Shown here piece after piece: positions 1 to 9,053 of a stretch of 64,000 bases of DNA. Every line of letters starts with the position of its first letter. Position 1 is the first letter of the stretch. A program made the translations under genes and the position numbers. The stretch covers positions 1 through 64,000 of the forward strand of contig NZ_VULQ01000004.1 in NCBI RefSeq assembly GCF_009696575.1. Direction: 5' to 3'. The stretch comes from Anaerococcus porci (lineage in GTDB: Bacteria; Bacillota; Clostridia; Tissierellales; Peptoniphilaceae). The notes beneath the pieces were generated by a model. That model ran no database searches. It was given only the letters and a program-made list of their open reading frames with translations, and was not told where the DNA came from.

Positions 1-1
1 A

Positions 2-118
2 AAAGTGATTAGAATATTTCCAAATCAAGAATCGGCTATTAGACTAATAGGAGCAATCCTCATTGATATCAATGAGGATTGGATAACATCTTCTAAATTG
101 TATATTAGAATGAAATAG
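2..118 (+). pseudogene. 3' end of an IS256-family (Mutator-type) transposase
   Basis: Frame 2 reads 38 residues to a stop at 116-118 and contains VIRIFPNQESAIRLIGA, which closely resembles the C-terminal end of IS256-family transposases (typically VIRMFPN.ESA.RLIGA). The usual ending after this block is somewhat longer and more conserved; here it diverges into SSKLYIRMK. Only the tail lies in the window, so whether the gene is intact to the left cannot be judged. The following 700 bp carry no readable transposase sequence, so a decayed copy is more likely. Confidence 0.6.
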
Positions 119-827
119 TAAATATTGGACTAGGATAATTTACACAATATTATGGACTTGACTAATAAAATGACACTAAAAGGTATAAAATAATTAAAAG
201 ATATATTTACAAGATATATAGATATTAGAAAGATAGGAAACAATGAAAAAATAAAATTTAATGAGTGTCTAATAAAGGCGAGAAGAGGAGTATCCTAACT
301 ATGATTTTGATTATATGCTTATTAGGATAAATGAAAAATTTTATTATACTATTGACTTGATTTCTCTAAGAATATATTAAGAAAGATTTGATTTATTTTG
401 ATACATAATAAGATAAGGTTTTTATTCTATAAGTTGATAAGATAAAGATAAGTTCCTTTAACTTAAGTTGATATATTTAGTCAAGTAGTTAAAAATATTA
501 TAAAAATCATAGCGAATATATTCTTATACTTGATAAAAAAGTTAAAAGATTGGACAATTCCTCTAACTATTATACATATAAATAATACTGAAAAACTAGG
601 TGTGGATGATTAAGAATATGTAAGAAGCTAATAACTTTACATATAAATTATTAATTGTATCTTAAAGATTAAGGATAGTTTTTTTAAGCTTTTATTGAAA
701 AAATATGAAATGATAATGAATTTTTTCGCTAAATTAATTGAATTAAAGACCTTACAATTATATAATTAGTTGTAAGCGGATAATTCTATTTAAAATTAAA
801 CTTTTATGTTTATAGATTGGAGAGACA
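119..827. other. gene-poor AT-rich region
   Basis: I see no open frame with coding character on either strand. The stretch contains an 8-bp inverted repeat TATCCTAA / TTAGGATA at 291-329 without a T-tract. It follows a transposase tail and probably represents decayed mobile-element or intergenic DNA. The last ~40 bp must hold the promoter and leader of the regulator gene at 828; a GGAGAG ribosome site precedes that ATG. Confidence 0.4.
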
Positions 828-1487
828 ATGAAAATAGCGTCTATGGAGAATGAAAATGGAATTTCTAATTTGCTGAATTCTAAATTTGATGAGAATGAAG
901 TTGTCGTTAAAAGGTATGAAAATTATGAGGATATTATCTTAGAGGAGGATCTATCAGAATTTGACCTTATTTTGGTTGATATGACTCACAATAGATGTAT
1001 AGAATTAATTCAATACATAAAGCAAACAACTGATATACCTGTTATATATCTTACTAATAGGTACAAAAAAAGTCCTTATGAACAAGAATTAGATGATAAA
1101 GACTTTGTGATTCATTCTTACTCAAGAGAAGAATTTGTGAAATTTACCTTAAAGAAGGTAGAGGAGATTAACAATTCTAAGATTATAAATTTTGGTTTTT
1201 GTTCGATAGAAGTTGATAATGGTATTTTTAGGATAGGCAATGATATTTTAAACCTAACTAAAAGTGAAATCAATCTTTGTATCATTCTTATTAAAAGAAT
1301 GGGAAATCCTGTTTCTAAGGAATTAATTGTAAAAGAGATGGCAAAGATGGGTATAGAAACGACTGATAGGTCGGTTAGAGAACATATCAGAAAGGTTCGA
1401 AAGGAATTCAAAAAAGTTAAACTTGCCCCAATTAAGACTGTAAGAGGGGAAGGATACACTTGGGTTTTGGAGTCTTGTGAGTGTTAG
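828..1487 (+). CDS. orphan OmpR/PhoB-type response regulator with atypical receiver
   Basis: A 219-residue two-domain transcription regulator. The C-terminal ~95 residues form a winged-helix DNA-binding domain of the Trans_reg_C type (LTKSEINLCIILIK near the start, then a recognition-helix region around DRSVREHIRKVRKEF, and the wing TVRGEGYTW). The N-terminal ~115 residues look like a receiver: DLILVDM places a possible phospho-acceptor at Asp51 and IYLT gives the conserved Thr, but the N-terminal acidic pair is replaced by SMENE and the conserved Lys after beta-5 is missing (DFVIHSYS). No histidine kinase is adjacent. It may therefore work without canonical phosphorylation. Start supported by GGAGAG eight bases upstream. 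A strong terminator follows. Confidence 0.8.
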   Translation: MKIASMENENGISNLLNSKFDENEVVVKRYENYEDIILEEDLSEFDLILVDMTHNRCIELIQYIKQTTDIPVIYLTNRYKKSPYEQELDDKDFVIHSYSREEFVKFTLKKVEEINNSKIINFGFCSIEVDNGIFRIGNDILNLTKSEINLCIILIKRMGNPVSKELIVKEMAKMGIETTDRSVREHIRKVRKEFKKVKLAPIKTVRGEGYTWVLESCEC

Positions 1488-1555
1488 CATATAGGTTTAA
1501 AACTAAGTAAAGATAGTATTTTTCTATTTAATAATTTAGTTTTTAATTACAGTTT

Positions 1556-1641
1556 AAAAACAGTATTTAAGTTTTAAACTGAAGCTTAAAAACCGAGATA
1601 GGGATTAATAGCTTCAGTAAGGACTTAATACTGTTTTTTTA
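1556..1641 (+). terminator. compound hairpin terminator
   Basis: Outer stem AAAAACAGTATTTAAG pairs with CTTAATACTGTTTTT with one bulged base, and an inner stem ACTGAAGCT / AGCTTCAGT sits inside it. The structure ends in a run of seven T. It terminates the response-regulator gene ending at 1487. Confidence 0.75.
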
Positions 1642-1737
1642 TTTCTTATAATTATATAAAGAATTATTTATAAAAACCAAAAGCAGTATTTCATAAGAGA
1701 AATAAAATATTTTCAAATATTTTTTAGATTAAATTCC

Positions 1738-1770
1738 AAAAACTCTTGTCTTATATTGGCAAGAGTTTTT
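1738..1770. terminator. bidirectional terminator
   Basis: AAAAACTCTTG and CAAGAGTTTTT flank an 11-base loop, with A- and T-tracts on both sides. It lies just downstream of the - strand gene ending at 1780 and can also stop + strand transcription. Confidence 0.7.
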
Positions 1771-1779
1771 GCTTTCTTA

Positions 1780-2802
1780 TTACTTAGAAAAATCAAGTTT
1801 TAAGTCTCCTTCTTTTATCCATCCTAACTTTCTTACAAAATAATCAATTATAAGAGAAACAATGGCAGGTAATATTATATGCATCAATAAAACTATTAAT
1901 AGAAGAGTGAAAAATGGAGTTGAACTCATCTCTGTAAAGGTTGATATTTGACCAACCAAGCCACAGGTTCCCATTCCAGCTCCTATTGGGGAGTTTTCAA
2001 GTTTAAATACAAGGGTAGATACGGGTCCAAGTATTGCAGAAGCAAGGGTTGGTGGTATAAGTACCCTCGGATTTCTCATTATATTTGGCATTTGAAGCAT
2101 GCTTGTACCAAGCCCTTGTGCAATCAAACCTTCCATCTTATTTTCTCTGTAAGATATTACAGCAAATCCTATCATTTGACAACAACATCCTATTGTCGCA
2201 GCACCAGCGGCAAGGCCTGATAGAGATATGGTCATACAAAGAGCGGCAGATGAAATAGGCAAGGTTAGGACAATTCCTACTATGACTGAGACTATAATTC
2301 CCATAATAAAAGGTTTTTGTTTTGTAGCATCCATTATTATAATTCCGATTTGAGTCATGAACTTTTGGATGACAGGTCCTACAAAACTTGAAATTGCAAC
2401 TCCAACCAGAACTGTTACAACTGGGGTTACAACTATATCAATCTTAGTTTCTTTTGAAATAAGTTTTGCTACTTCAACAGAAATTAAGCTTGCTATGAAT
2501 ACTCCCATAGGCCCACCCAATTTGTTAGAGGCTATACCAACAATAGTTGATGAAAATAAAATCATTCTGTCAGCCTTTAGAGCATAGGCAATTGATACAG
2601 CTATTGCAGGACCTGTAGCTTCTTGTGCAAGTGGCCAAATTGTTTCGGATAAGAATTTTATATTAAAAGATTGTCCTATAGTATTTAGGATTGTTCCTAC
2701 CAAAAGTGTTGCAAAAAGACCAAAAGCCATAGCTCCCAAGGCATCTATAAAGTAGACTTTTGCTGAAAGGCTTATACCTTTTTTTTCTAAAAATTTTCTC
2801 AT
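1780..2802 (-). CDS. PfoR-like membrane protein of the PTS_EIIC_2 family
   Basis: 340 residues, almost entirely hydrophobic with about eight to ten predicted membrane segments. The sequence style (GPAIAVSIAYALKAD, NKLGGPMGVFIA, GTSMLQMPNIMRNPRV, GTCGLVGQI) fits the PTS_EIIC_2 family that includes the PfoR regulator of Clostridium perfringens and stand-alone PTS IIC-like proteins. No IIA or IIB component, HPr or sugar gene is adjacent, so transport by a classical PTS is unproven; the substrate is unknown. The gene starts at an ATG 12 bases after an AGGAGG-type site (read on the - strand) and is monocistronic. Confidence 0.75.
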   Translation of the reverse strand: MRKFLEKKGISLSAKVYFIDALGAMAFGLFATLLVGTILNTIGQSFNIKFLSETIWPLAQEATGPAIAVSIAYALKADRMILFSSTIVGIASNKLGGPMGVFIASLISVEVAKLISKETKIDIVVTPVVTVLVGVAISSFVGPVIQKFMTQIGIIIMDATKQKPFIMGIIVSVIVGIVLTLPISSAALCMTISLSGLAAGAATIGCCCQMIGFAVISYRENKMEGLIAQGLGTSMLQMPNIMRNPRVLIPPTLASAILGPVSTLVFKLENSPIGAGMGTCGLVGQISTFTEMSSTPFFTLLLIVLLMHIILPAIVSLIIDYFVRKLGWIKEGDLKLDFSK

Positions 2803-3103
2803 TATATTCCTCCTAAGTTTTTATATATTAAAATTATTTTATAATATATTTTATTTTTTGTAAATATTCTTAAAATATGGCGAATTTTTTTTAACAATTA
2901 GACTAATTTGTATTTTATCAAACGATTATAATGCATTAAATTCTTGCTAATCCATATTTTAAACAAGAAGATTTTATACATATAAAAATTATTAATTTTA
3001 TCTCTGATTATTAGTAATTATTTTCAGAAATGGGTATAGAAGTATAGGAATAAAAATCTCATCATTTGATGTTTTTTTTATTTTGAAAAGAAAGGATGTT
3101 ATT
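2803..3103. other. divergent intergenic region
   Basis: Separates the - strand PfoR-like gene from the + strand amidohydrolase and must carry both promoters. It is very AT-rich and I see no confident operator or riboswitch in it. An ORF can be read from a TTG at 3083, but the ribosome site AAAGGA at 3091-3096 points to the ATG at 3104. Confidence 0.4.
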
Positions 3104-4267
3104 ATGAAAGATTATTTTAAAGAAGCAAAAGAACTAAAAGATCAATTAATAAAAGACCGTAGACACATTCATGAAAATCCAGAACTTGGATTAGAATTAC
3201 CAAAAACCAAGGCTTATGTAAAAAAAAGGCTAGAGGACTTGGGTGCTGAAGTTAAAGAAATTGGGGAAAGTGGTATACAAGCGACCATTAAGGGAGAAGC
3301 AGGTGGTGGAAAGACAGTGCTTATAAGGTGCGATATGGATGCTCTTCCTATGGATGAGGAAACAGGACTTGATTTTTCATCTAAAAATAAAGGGGTAGCC
3401 CATACTTGTGGTCATGACCTTCATACAGCTATTGGACTTTCTACTGCAAAACTTCTAACAGAGCATAAGAAAGACTTCAAGGGTGAGGTAAGATTTATGT
3501 TCCAACCTGCAGAAGAAATCTTTAAAGGCTCTAAAATGATGATAGAAAATGGAGTGCTTGATGGAGTGGATATTGCTTTAGCTCTTCATACAAATCTAAA
3601 TCACAAGGCAGGCTCAATTTCTTATTATGAAGGATATATGGCAACTAGTTGTGATAACTTTAAAATAAATATAAAGGGTCAAGGTGGTCATGGTGGTTAT
3701 CCTCATACTACAAAGGATCCAATAAATGCAGGTGTAATAGTATATCAACAATTTAACCAACTTATAAGTCGTGATGCGAATCCATCAAAGCATACTACCC
3801 TAACATTTGGACAATTTGCTTCAGGCTCAAACTCTAATATAATTCCTGATACAGCTACACTTCAAGGAACTATTAGAACATATGATCCAGAAATTAGGGA
3901 AAAACTTCTTAAAAGAATGGATGATATCGTAAAGGGAGTAGCTAAGCTTACAAATTGCCAAGTAGACCTTGAGTTTTTTGCAAGTGTTCCAAGTCTTTAC
4001 TCAAATCCTGACCTTACAAAAGAACTTGTAGGATATGTAAAAGATTCTTCAGATGTAGAAATGATAAGCAGTGAAAGACTTATGGCAAGCGAGGATATGG
4101 CTTTTGTTTCAGAAAAAGTTCCAACAGTTTATTTCTTGCTTAACTCAAAAGTTGAAGGAAATGAATTTTCTCATCATAATCCAAAGGTAGACTTTTCAGA
4201 AGATGCTATGCCTATAGGAGTAGGCTTATTCCTAACTTGTGCTATTAATTGGCTAAATAACAATTAA
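3104..4267 (+). CDS. M20 family amidohydrolase (M20D, hippurate/N-acyl-amino-acid hydrolase type)
   Basis: 387 residues from ATG 3104, preceded by AAAGGA at 7 bases. A metal-dependent cytosolic peptidase-fold hydrolase that removes acyl or carbamoyl groups from amino acids. Family landmarks are the N-terminal RRHIHENPELGLELPKT, the metal ligands AHTCGHDLHTA, the conserved FQPAEEI with the catalytic Glu, GGHGGYPHTTKDPI in the lid domain, and a C-terminal region with SEDMAFVSEKVPTVYF. Both ends are complete and length is normal for the family. The exact substrate cannot be read from sequence; N-acetyl-diaminopimelate deacetylase and aminoacylase are alternatives. It is followed by its own terminator. 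Confidence 0.85.
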   Translation: MKDYFKEAKELKDQLIKDRRHIHENPELGLELPKTKAYVKKRLEDLGAEVKEIGESGIQATIKGEAGGGKTVLIRCDMDALPMDEETGLDFSSKNKGVAHTCGHDLHTAIGLSTAKLLTEHKKDFKGEVRFMFQPAEEIFKGSKMMIENGVLDGVDIALALHTNLNHKAGSISYYEGYMATSCDNFKINIKGQGGHGGYPHTTKDPINAGVIVYQQFNQLISRDANPSKHTTLTFGQFASGSNSNIIPDTATLQGTIRTYDPEIREKLLKRMDDIVKGVAKLTNCQVDLEFFASVPSLYSNPDLTKELVGYVKDSSDVEMISSERLMASEDMAFVSEKVPTVYFLLNSKVEGNEFSHHNPKVDFSEDAMPIGVGLFLTCAINWLNNN

Positions 4268-4282
4268 ATTTTACAATTTCTG

Positions 4283-4310
4283 ACCAGCCATAGGGCTGGT
4301 TTTATTTTAC
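4283..4310 (+). terminator. rho-independent terminator
   Basis: CCAGCC ATAG GGCTGG stem-loop followed by TTTTATTTT, 15 bases after the stop of the amidohydrolase gene. Confidence 0.75.
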
Positions 4311-4379
4311 AAAAATTAAAGAAAATTACATTATTGAAAATAAAGCATATTAAAAAGTTCACTTTTACATAAATATTTC

Positions 4380-4410
4380 TTGACTCTATAATAACTATAG
4401 AGTTTATAGT
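4380..4410 (+). promoter_or_regulatory. MerR-type promoter of the MATE-merR operon
   Basis: TTGACT at 4380-4385 and TATAGT at 4405-4410 are separated by 19 bp rather than 17, the hallmark of promoters twisted into shape by MerR-family activators. The spacer region carries an 8-bp perfect dyad, ACTCTATA (4383-4390) and TATAGAGT (4396-4403), centred between the two hexamers. The gene two positions downstream encodes a (now frameshifted) MerR protein, so autoregulation and drug-inducible expression of the pump is the natural reading. Confidence 0.75.
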
Positions 4411-4445
4411 ATTAAGGTATGATAATATTTTAAGGAGAATTAACG

Positions 4446-5825
4446 ATGAATTATAAAAGAAAAGATATATTAAAAAAGATGGCTTTATTTTCTATACCAT
4501 ATCTTATATCAATCCTTATGCAGGCTTTGTATGGTATGGCAGACTTATTTATAGTAGGTCAATTTAATGGAGTAGAAAGTATAACAGGAGTTTCTATAGG
4601 TAGCCAGGTTATGCATATGATAACCGTAATGATTATAGGTCTTGCTATGGGAACTACAGTACTTATTGGAAAAGCAGTAGGTAGTGGAAGAAAAGATGAG
4701 GAAGCAAAGATTATAGCTAATACTGTAAATATATTTTTTATATTTTCTATAATCATTACTATAATTTTATTATATTTTCTAAAGTCTATAGTTTATCTTA
4801 TGTCAACACCAAAAGATGCTATAAGCGAAACGATTCATTATCTTAGGGTATGCTTTTTGGGAATTCCTTTCATTGTTTTCTATAATGTAATAAGCTCTAT
4901 TTTTAGAGGAAAGGGTGATAGCAAAACACCAATGTATTTTGTAGCTATTGCTTGTGTTTCAAATATTATCCTAGATTTAATTCTTATAGGTGTGCTAGGA
5001 ATGGGAGCTATGGGTGCAGCACTTGGGACTGTCTTATCCCAGGCTGTAAGTGTGATTGTTTCTCTTCTTTTTATGATGATTAAAGATATGGGTATAAAAG
5101 TAAAAAAATCCGATTTCATTATAAATAATAGGATTATAAAAGAACTACTTAAAACTGGTGTGCCGATTTCTCTGCAAGATGGGTTTATACAAATATCATT
5201 TTTACTTATAGCCTTATTTGCCAATCTTAGAGGAATAGAAGATGCAGCTGCAGTTGGCATAGTTGAAAAAATTATAGGAATTTTATTTTTAGTTCCCTCT
5301 ACAATGCTTTCTACAGTATCAGCCTTATCAGCTCAATATCTTGGTGGTAAAAGAATTATTCATGCTAGAAAAACTCTTAAATATGCGATTTTACTTTGTT
5401 TTTCATTTTGTATGATATCATTTTTATTAATGCAGTTTGTAGCAGAAGACATAGTGGGACTTTTTACAAGTGATAAGATGGTAATAATAAAGGGAGGCCA
5501 ATATATGAGAGGTTATGCTTTTGATTGTGTTCTTGCTGGAATTCACTTCTGTTTTAGTGGATATTTCTTTGCTTGCAAAAAATCTTCTATATCTTTCTTT
5601 CATAACTGCGTATCAATCATATGTGCAAGAATTCCTATATCATATTTTGCATCAATTTACTTTAAAGATACACTTTTCCCAATGGGACTTGCACCAGCAG
5701 TTGGCTCTCTTATTTCAGTTATAATTTGTCTTATAGCCTATAAATTTATAAAAAAAGATGAGGATAAGCTTATAAAAAAAGAATTATTGAAGGAAAAGAT
5801 ATATGGAAAAAAAAGACTTATTTAG
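4446..5825 (+). CDS. MATE family multidrug efflux transporter
   Basis: 459 residues with about 12 membrane segments in two homologous halves, typical of MATE/NorM-like cation-coupled exporters in the cytoplasmic membrane. Recognisable features are PYLISILMQALYGMADLFIVGQFNG at the first helices, the repeated pattern GVPISLQDGFIQISFLL in the second half, and GKAVGSGRKDEEA between helices 2 and 3. Ribosome site AAGGAG precedes the ATG. The C-terminal tail is basic (KKDEDKLIKKELLKEK). Its stop codon lies inside the beginning of the following merR gene, so the two were translated as a coupled pair. The MerR-type promoter at 4380 suggests induction by a bound compound. Confidence 0.85.
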   Translation: MNYKRKDILKKMALFSIPYLISILMQALYGMADLFIVGQFNGVESITGVSIGSQVMHMITVMIIGLAMGTTVLIGKAVGSGRKDEEAKIIANTVNIFFIFSIIITIILLYFLKSIVYLMSTPKDAISETIHYLRVCFLGIPFIVFYNVISSIFRGKGDSKTPMYFVAIACVSNIILDLILIGVLGMGAMGAALGTVLSQAVSVIVSLLFMMIKDMGIKVKKSDFIINNRIIKELLKTGVPISLQDGFIQISFLLIALFANLRGIEDAAAVGIVEKIIGILFLVPSTMLSTVSALSAQYLGGKRIIHARKTLKYAILLCFSFCMISFLLMQFVAEDIVGLFTSDKMVIIKGGQYMRGYAFDCVLAGIHFCFSGYFFACKKSSISFFHNCVSIICARIPISYFASIYFKDTLFPMGLAPAVGSLISVIICLIAYKFIKKDEDKLIKKELLKEKIYGKKRLI

Positions 5826-6640
5826 AATAGGAGAGATGGCAAAGATTTTTCATCTAAGTGTGGGATTTTAAGATATTATGAAAAGATAGGACTTATAAAA
5901 CCTCATTATATAGATTTGAATTCTAGTTATAGATACTATCATACTAGTCAATTTGAAAACTTTAATACTATAAGATATCTAAGAATCCTAGGCATGCCAC
6001 TTGATAAGGTATCTGAATTTTTAAATGATAGGTCTATAGGAAGTATAAAAAATATGCTTAATGAACAAAAGGATGAAATTTCTAAAAAAATTAAGGAACT
6101 TACACTTATAAAAAGAAAAATAGACAATAGATTAGTTCAACTTGAAAGTGTAGAAAAAAGTAAACCTGTAATTATTAAGATTAAAAAAGTTCCATCTAGA
6201 AAAATTGTTTGGATAAAAAAACTTCTAAAGTTAGAAATGAAATAAATATAGAATTTTCTATAAGAGAACTTGAGAAAAACGAAAAAAATGCCATGGTGTT
6301 TTTTGGAAAGGTTGGGTTGGGAATATCCAAAGAAAATCTTCAAAAATCAAATTATAATACCTATGATAGGTTTTTTTTAATTCTTGATGAGGAAGATAAC
6401 TACAACGGAGAAACTTCTTTTATAAAAGAGCATAAGTGTGTAATTATTAGGTATTTTGGAGGGCATGAAGATGCCTTTAAGCTATATGAAAAATTAATGG
6501 TATTTATAAAAGAAAACAATCTTGAAATAACTGGATTTTCACAAGAAATCACTCTAATTGATTATGGTTATTCCAATGATAAGTCAAGGTTTCTTACAGA
6601 GATACAAATTCCCATAAGTGATAGCCATATAACTTGTTAG
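5803..6640 (+). pseudogene. MerR-family regulator with two frameshifts
   Basis: The reading frame starts at ATG 5803 inside the end of the MATE gene (RIGEMAKIFHLSVG, a MerR helix-turn-helix start) and hits a stop after one missing base near 5863. It resumes as LRYYEKIGLIKP, then GYRYY-like SYRYYHTSQF, a coiled-coil linker, and breaks again in the A-run near 6214-6221. The last part (to 6640) is a GyrI-like effector-binding domain ending in LTEIQIPI. Restoring one base at each place gives a complete ~278-residue MerR protein. Both lesions are in or next to short homopolymers, so sequencing error must be excluded. As read, the product cannot be made, leaving the pump without its regulator. Confidence 0.8.
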
Positions 6641-6693
6641 AGCTATGAATATATTAGCTTAATTGGTATAATTACTTTTAAAGGAAGTGAATT

Positions 6694-7557
6694 ATGCAAA
6701 GAGAAAAACCATTTGTTTACATAGATACAAATTTTAGCTTATCAGAGATGTTAATGATAAAACTTGCCTTTAATTCAAGTGAGTTTGAGCTTGTAGGTTT
6801 ATCAACTATAACATCTTTTATGGATAGTAAGACAGCAGCCAATAATATCCTTTCTATGGCAGGTGAGGAAGGTCTTATCTTTCCTATAGCTTCTGGAGAG
6901 AATAAGAACTTAAAGGGACAAGATATACTTAGTCTTGGTGAAAATAAGACTTATTTTAATAAGCCATTAGATTATTTACAAGAAGATGAAGGATATAAGG
7001 CTTTGTACCAAATAGCCCAAGATTGTGGAAGGCTTGATATAATTACTACAGGACCTTTGACAAATATTGCCAAGGCTATTATAAAATATCCAGACTTTGT
7101 TTCCTATATTGACCATATTTTTATATTTGGTTCAAGTTTTGGCATGGGCGATATCACTCTAAATTCAGAATTTAATTTCTTTACAGATCCAAAGGCTGTA
7201 AATATCGTTTTAAATGAAGATATAGAAACTTTTATTCTGCCTATTGATCTTTCAAATAGTTTAGGACTTTCTGATGATATTTTAAAAATTGATACTCATG
7301 ATGAGATTTTATCTAAGATTTTTAATCTTTATAAAAAACTTGATAAGGATCAAAGAGATATATCTAGGGCACTTTTACTTTATATGGCCATGACTCCACA
7401 GGCATTTATATTTGAAGAAAAGTCTATCAAGGTAAGTGAAGATATTGATAGGGGAAGAATTTTAGAAATTGATGGGAAAAAGAAAAAATATATAGCAAAT
7501 AGGGTAAATGAGAAAAGTTTTTATGACTTTTTAAGGGACAAACTAGGTGATATATAG
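6694..7557 (+). CDS. nucleoside-hydrolase-fold protein lacking catalytic aspartates
   Basis: 287 residues that follow the inosine-uridine nucleoside N-ribohydrolase fold: beta-strand start FVYIDT, ITTGPLTNIAKAI, the substrate-binding NSEFNFFTDPKAVNIV and a C-terminal region with DRGRILEI. The canonical DxDPGxDD calcium site at the N terminus reads DTNFSLSE (residues 11-18): only the first Asp remains, the others are Asn, Ser and Glu. The usual late His-Asp before the C-terminal substrate loop reads MTP. Catalysis by the known mechanism therefore looks unlikely. It directly abuts the next gene (stop 7557, ATG 7558). It may bind nucleosides or be a different enzyme; function unknown. Confidence 0.65.
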   Translation: MQREKPFVYIDTNFSLSEMLMIKLAFNSSEFELVGLSTITSFMDSKTAANNILSMAGEEGLIFPIASGENKNLKGQDILSLGENKTYFNKPLDYLQEDEGYKALYQIAQDCGRLDIITTGPLTNIAKAIIKYPDFVSYIDHIFIFGSSFGMGDITLNSEFNFFTDPKAVNIVLNEDIETFILPIDLSNSLGLSDDILKIDTHDEILSKIFNLYKKLDKDQRDISRALLLYMAMTPQAFIFEEKSIKVSEDIDRGRILEIDGKKKKYIANRVNEKSFYDFLRDKLGDI

Positions 7558-8082
7558 ATGAAGTTAAAAAGACCTGGGCAAAGAATTTTAAAAACATCAC
7601 TGGCAGTTTTTTTATCCTTTGTTTTTTCCCATTTTAGGTCAAGCTATGCCTTGCCTTTTTATTCTGCCATAGCTGCGATTATTTGTACCAAATCAGACTT
7701 TAATGACTCTATAATTGTTGGGGTAAATAGGATTTTTGGGACACTCATAGGTGGTATTTGTGGATTTTTATATTTATTGTTTGTAAAAAATAGACTCAAT
7801 AGTGAGCTTATAAATTATTTTTTTATCTCAATAATAATAGCCTTTTTGATATGGTTTATGTCAAGTATTAATAAACCTAATGCCATATCTATTATGGCAA
7901 TAGTTTTTTGTTCTATATCTATAAATCACGCAGGAGAAAGCTTTGGAGCTATAGAATTTGCTTTAAATAGGACCTTAGATACCTTGGTAGGGGTTGTTAT
8001 AGCAATCTTTATAAATTCTATAGACTTTGAGCTTAGAAAATTTATGATATTTAAGAAAAATAAGGACTCTAAGGACTTGTAG
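7558..8082 (+). CDS. FUSC / aromatic-acid-exporter-like membrane protein
   Basis: 174 residues with four to five membrane segments. The pattern RPGQRILKTSLAVFLSFVFSH, then YSAIAAIICTKSDFNDSIIVGVNRIFGTLIGG and a second copy EFALNRTLDTLVGVVIAIFIN is characteristic of the ArAE_1/FUSC membrane module found in short Firmicute proteins. It lacks the long cytosolic C-terminal domain of full-size members. Starts immediately after the preceding stop codon, so it is translationally coupled to the nucleoside-hydrolase-like gene. Substrate unknown. Confidence 0.7.
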   Translation: MKLKRPGQRILKTSLAVFLSFVFSHFRSSYALPFYSAIAAIICTKSDFNDSIIVGVNRIFGTLIGGICGFLYLLFVKNRLNSELINYFFISIIIAFLIWFMSSINKPNAISIMAIVFCSISINHAGESFGAIEFALNRTLDTLVGVVIAIFINSIDFELRKFMIFKKNKDSKDL

Positions 8083-8162
8083 TCTAGAGCTTTTATTATT
8101 TGGATAGGTTTATATTTTAAAATAAAGGGTAGTAATTTAATAGAAAAATACAAGGAGATATT

Positions 8163-9053
8163 ATGTTAAAGGTTAACAATGTTACAAAAAGCTTTGGTGA
8201 TGTTACTGCCTTAGACCATGTAACTTTTGAAGTGGGAGATGGAGAGCTTTTTGGAGTTATAGGTCAAAATGGTGCTGGCAAGTCCACGCTTTTTAGGTGC
8301 ATAATGGATTTTTATTCTAAATATGATGGCGAAATCACTTATAATGATAAGAAATTTTCAAAACTTGCTCTTGAAAAAATTGGATTTTTGCCAGAAGAAA
8401 GATCACTTGATCCAAAAAGAAAGGTAGAAGATCAAATTAGATATTTTGCCAAATTAAACAAGATGAAATTTTTATCAGATACTAAACTTAAAGAATGGTT
8501 TGATTACTTTGAAATAGATGGAAAACTATCATCAAAGATAAAGGAACTTTCTAAGGGCAACCAACAAAAGGTTCAACTTTTGTGTTCTTTAATCTATAAG
8601 CCAGAATTTGTAATTCTAGATGAGCCATTCTCAGGACTTGACCCTTACAATATAAGGCTTTTGCAATCTATCATAAAGGATATAAATAAGGAGGGAACTA
8701 CAATTATGTTCTCTTCTCACAATATGGAAAATGTAGAAAGTCTATGTAATAAGTTAATCATGCTTAAAAAGGGAAAAATAGTTTTGAATGGTTCACCATC
8801 TGAGATAAGAAATTCTTATGAGAGAAAAAAACTTATTGTAGAAAGTGATAAGGACCTATTTTTCCTAAATGACGAGAATATTGAAATCTTATCTCAAGAT
8901 GGAAATATGTGGACTTTTATCTTAAAAGATGAGGATTATGCTAAGGTTATTTTTAGAAAGATAGTTGATGAAATTGGATTTGTTCCATATTTTGACCAAT
9001 CCCCACCAAGCCTTAATGAAATATTTGCAAGAAAGGTGAAAGAAAATGTCTAG
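8163..9053 (+). CDS. ABC transporter ATP-binding protein, NatA-like
   Basis: 296 residues. Walker A is GQNGAGKST (about residues 37-45), signature LSKGNQQKVQL, Walker B FVILDEPFSGLDP, and switch His in SSHNME. The C-terminal ~80 residues after the nucleotide-binding domain form the small regulatory domain typical of the NatA/CcmA branch of ABC-2 exporters (DUF4162-like), ending QSPPSLNEIFARKV. It overlaps the permease gene by 8 bases and must energise it. AAGGAG precedes the ATG. NatAB-type systems export sodium ions or drugs; the cargo here is not known. Confidence 0.88.
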   Translation: MLKVNNVTKSFGDVTALDHVTFEVGDGELFGVIGQNGAGKSTLFRCIMDFYSKYDGEITYNDKKFSKLALEKIGFLPEERSLDPKRKVEDQIRYFAKLNKMKFLSDTKLKEWFDYFEIDGKLSSKIKELSKGNQQKVQLLCSLIYKPEFVILDEPFSGLDPYNIRLLQSIIKDINKEGTTIMFSSHNMENVESLCNKLIMLKKGKIVLNGSPSEIRNSYERKKLIVESDKDLFFLNDENIEILSQDGNMWTFILKDEDYAKVIFRKIVDEIGFVPYFDQSPPSLNEIFARKVKENV

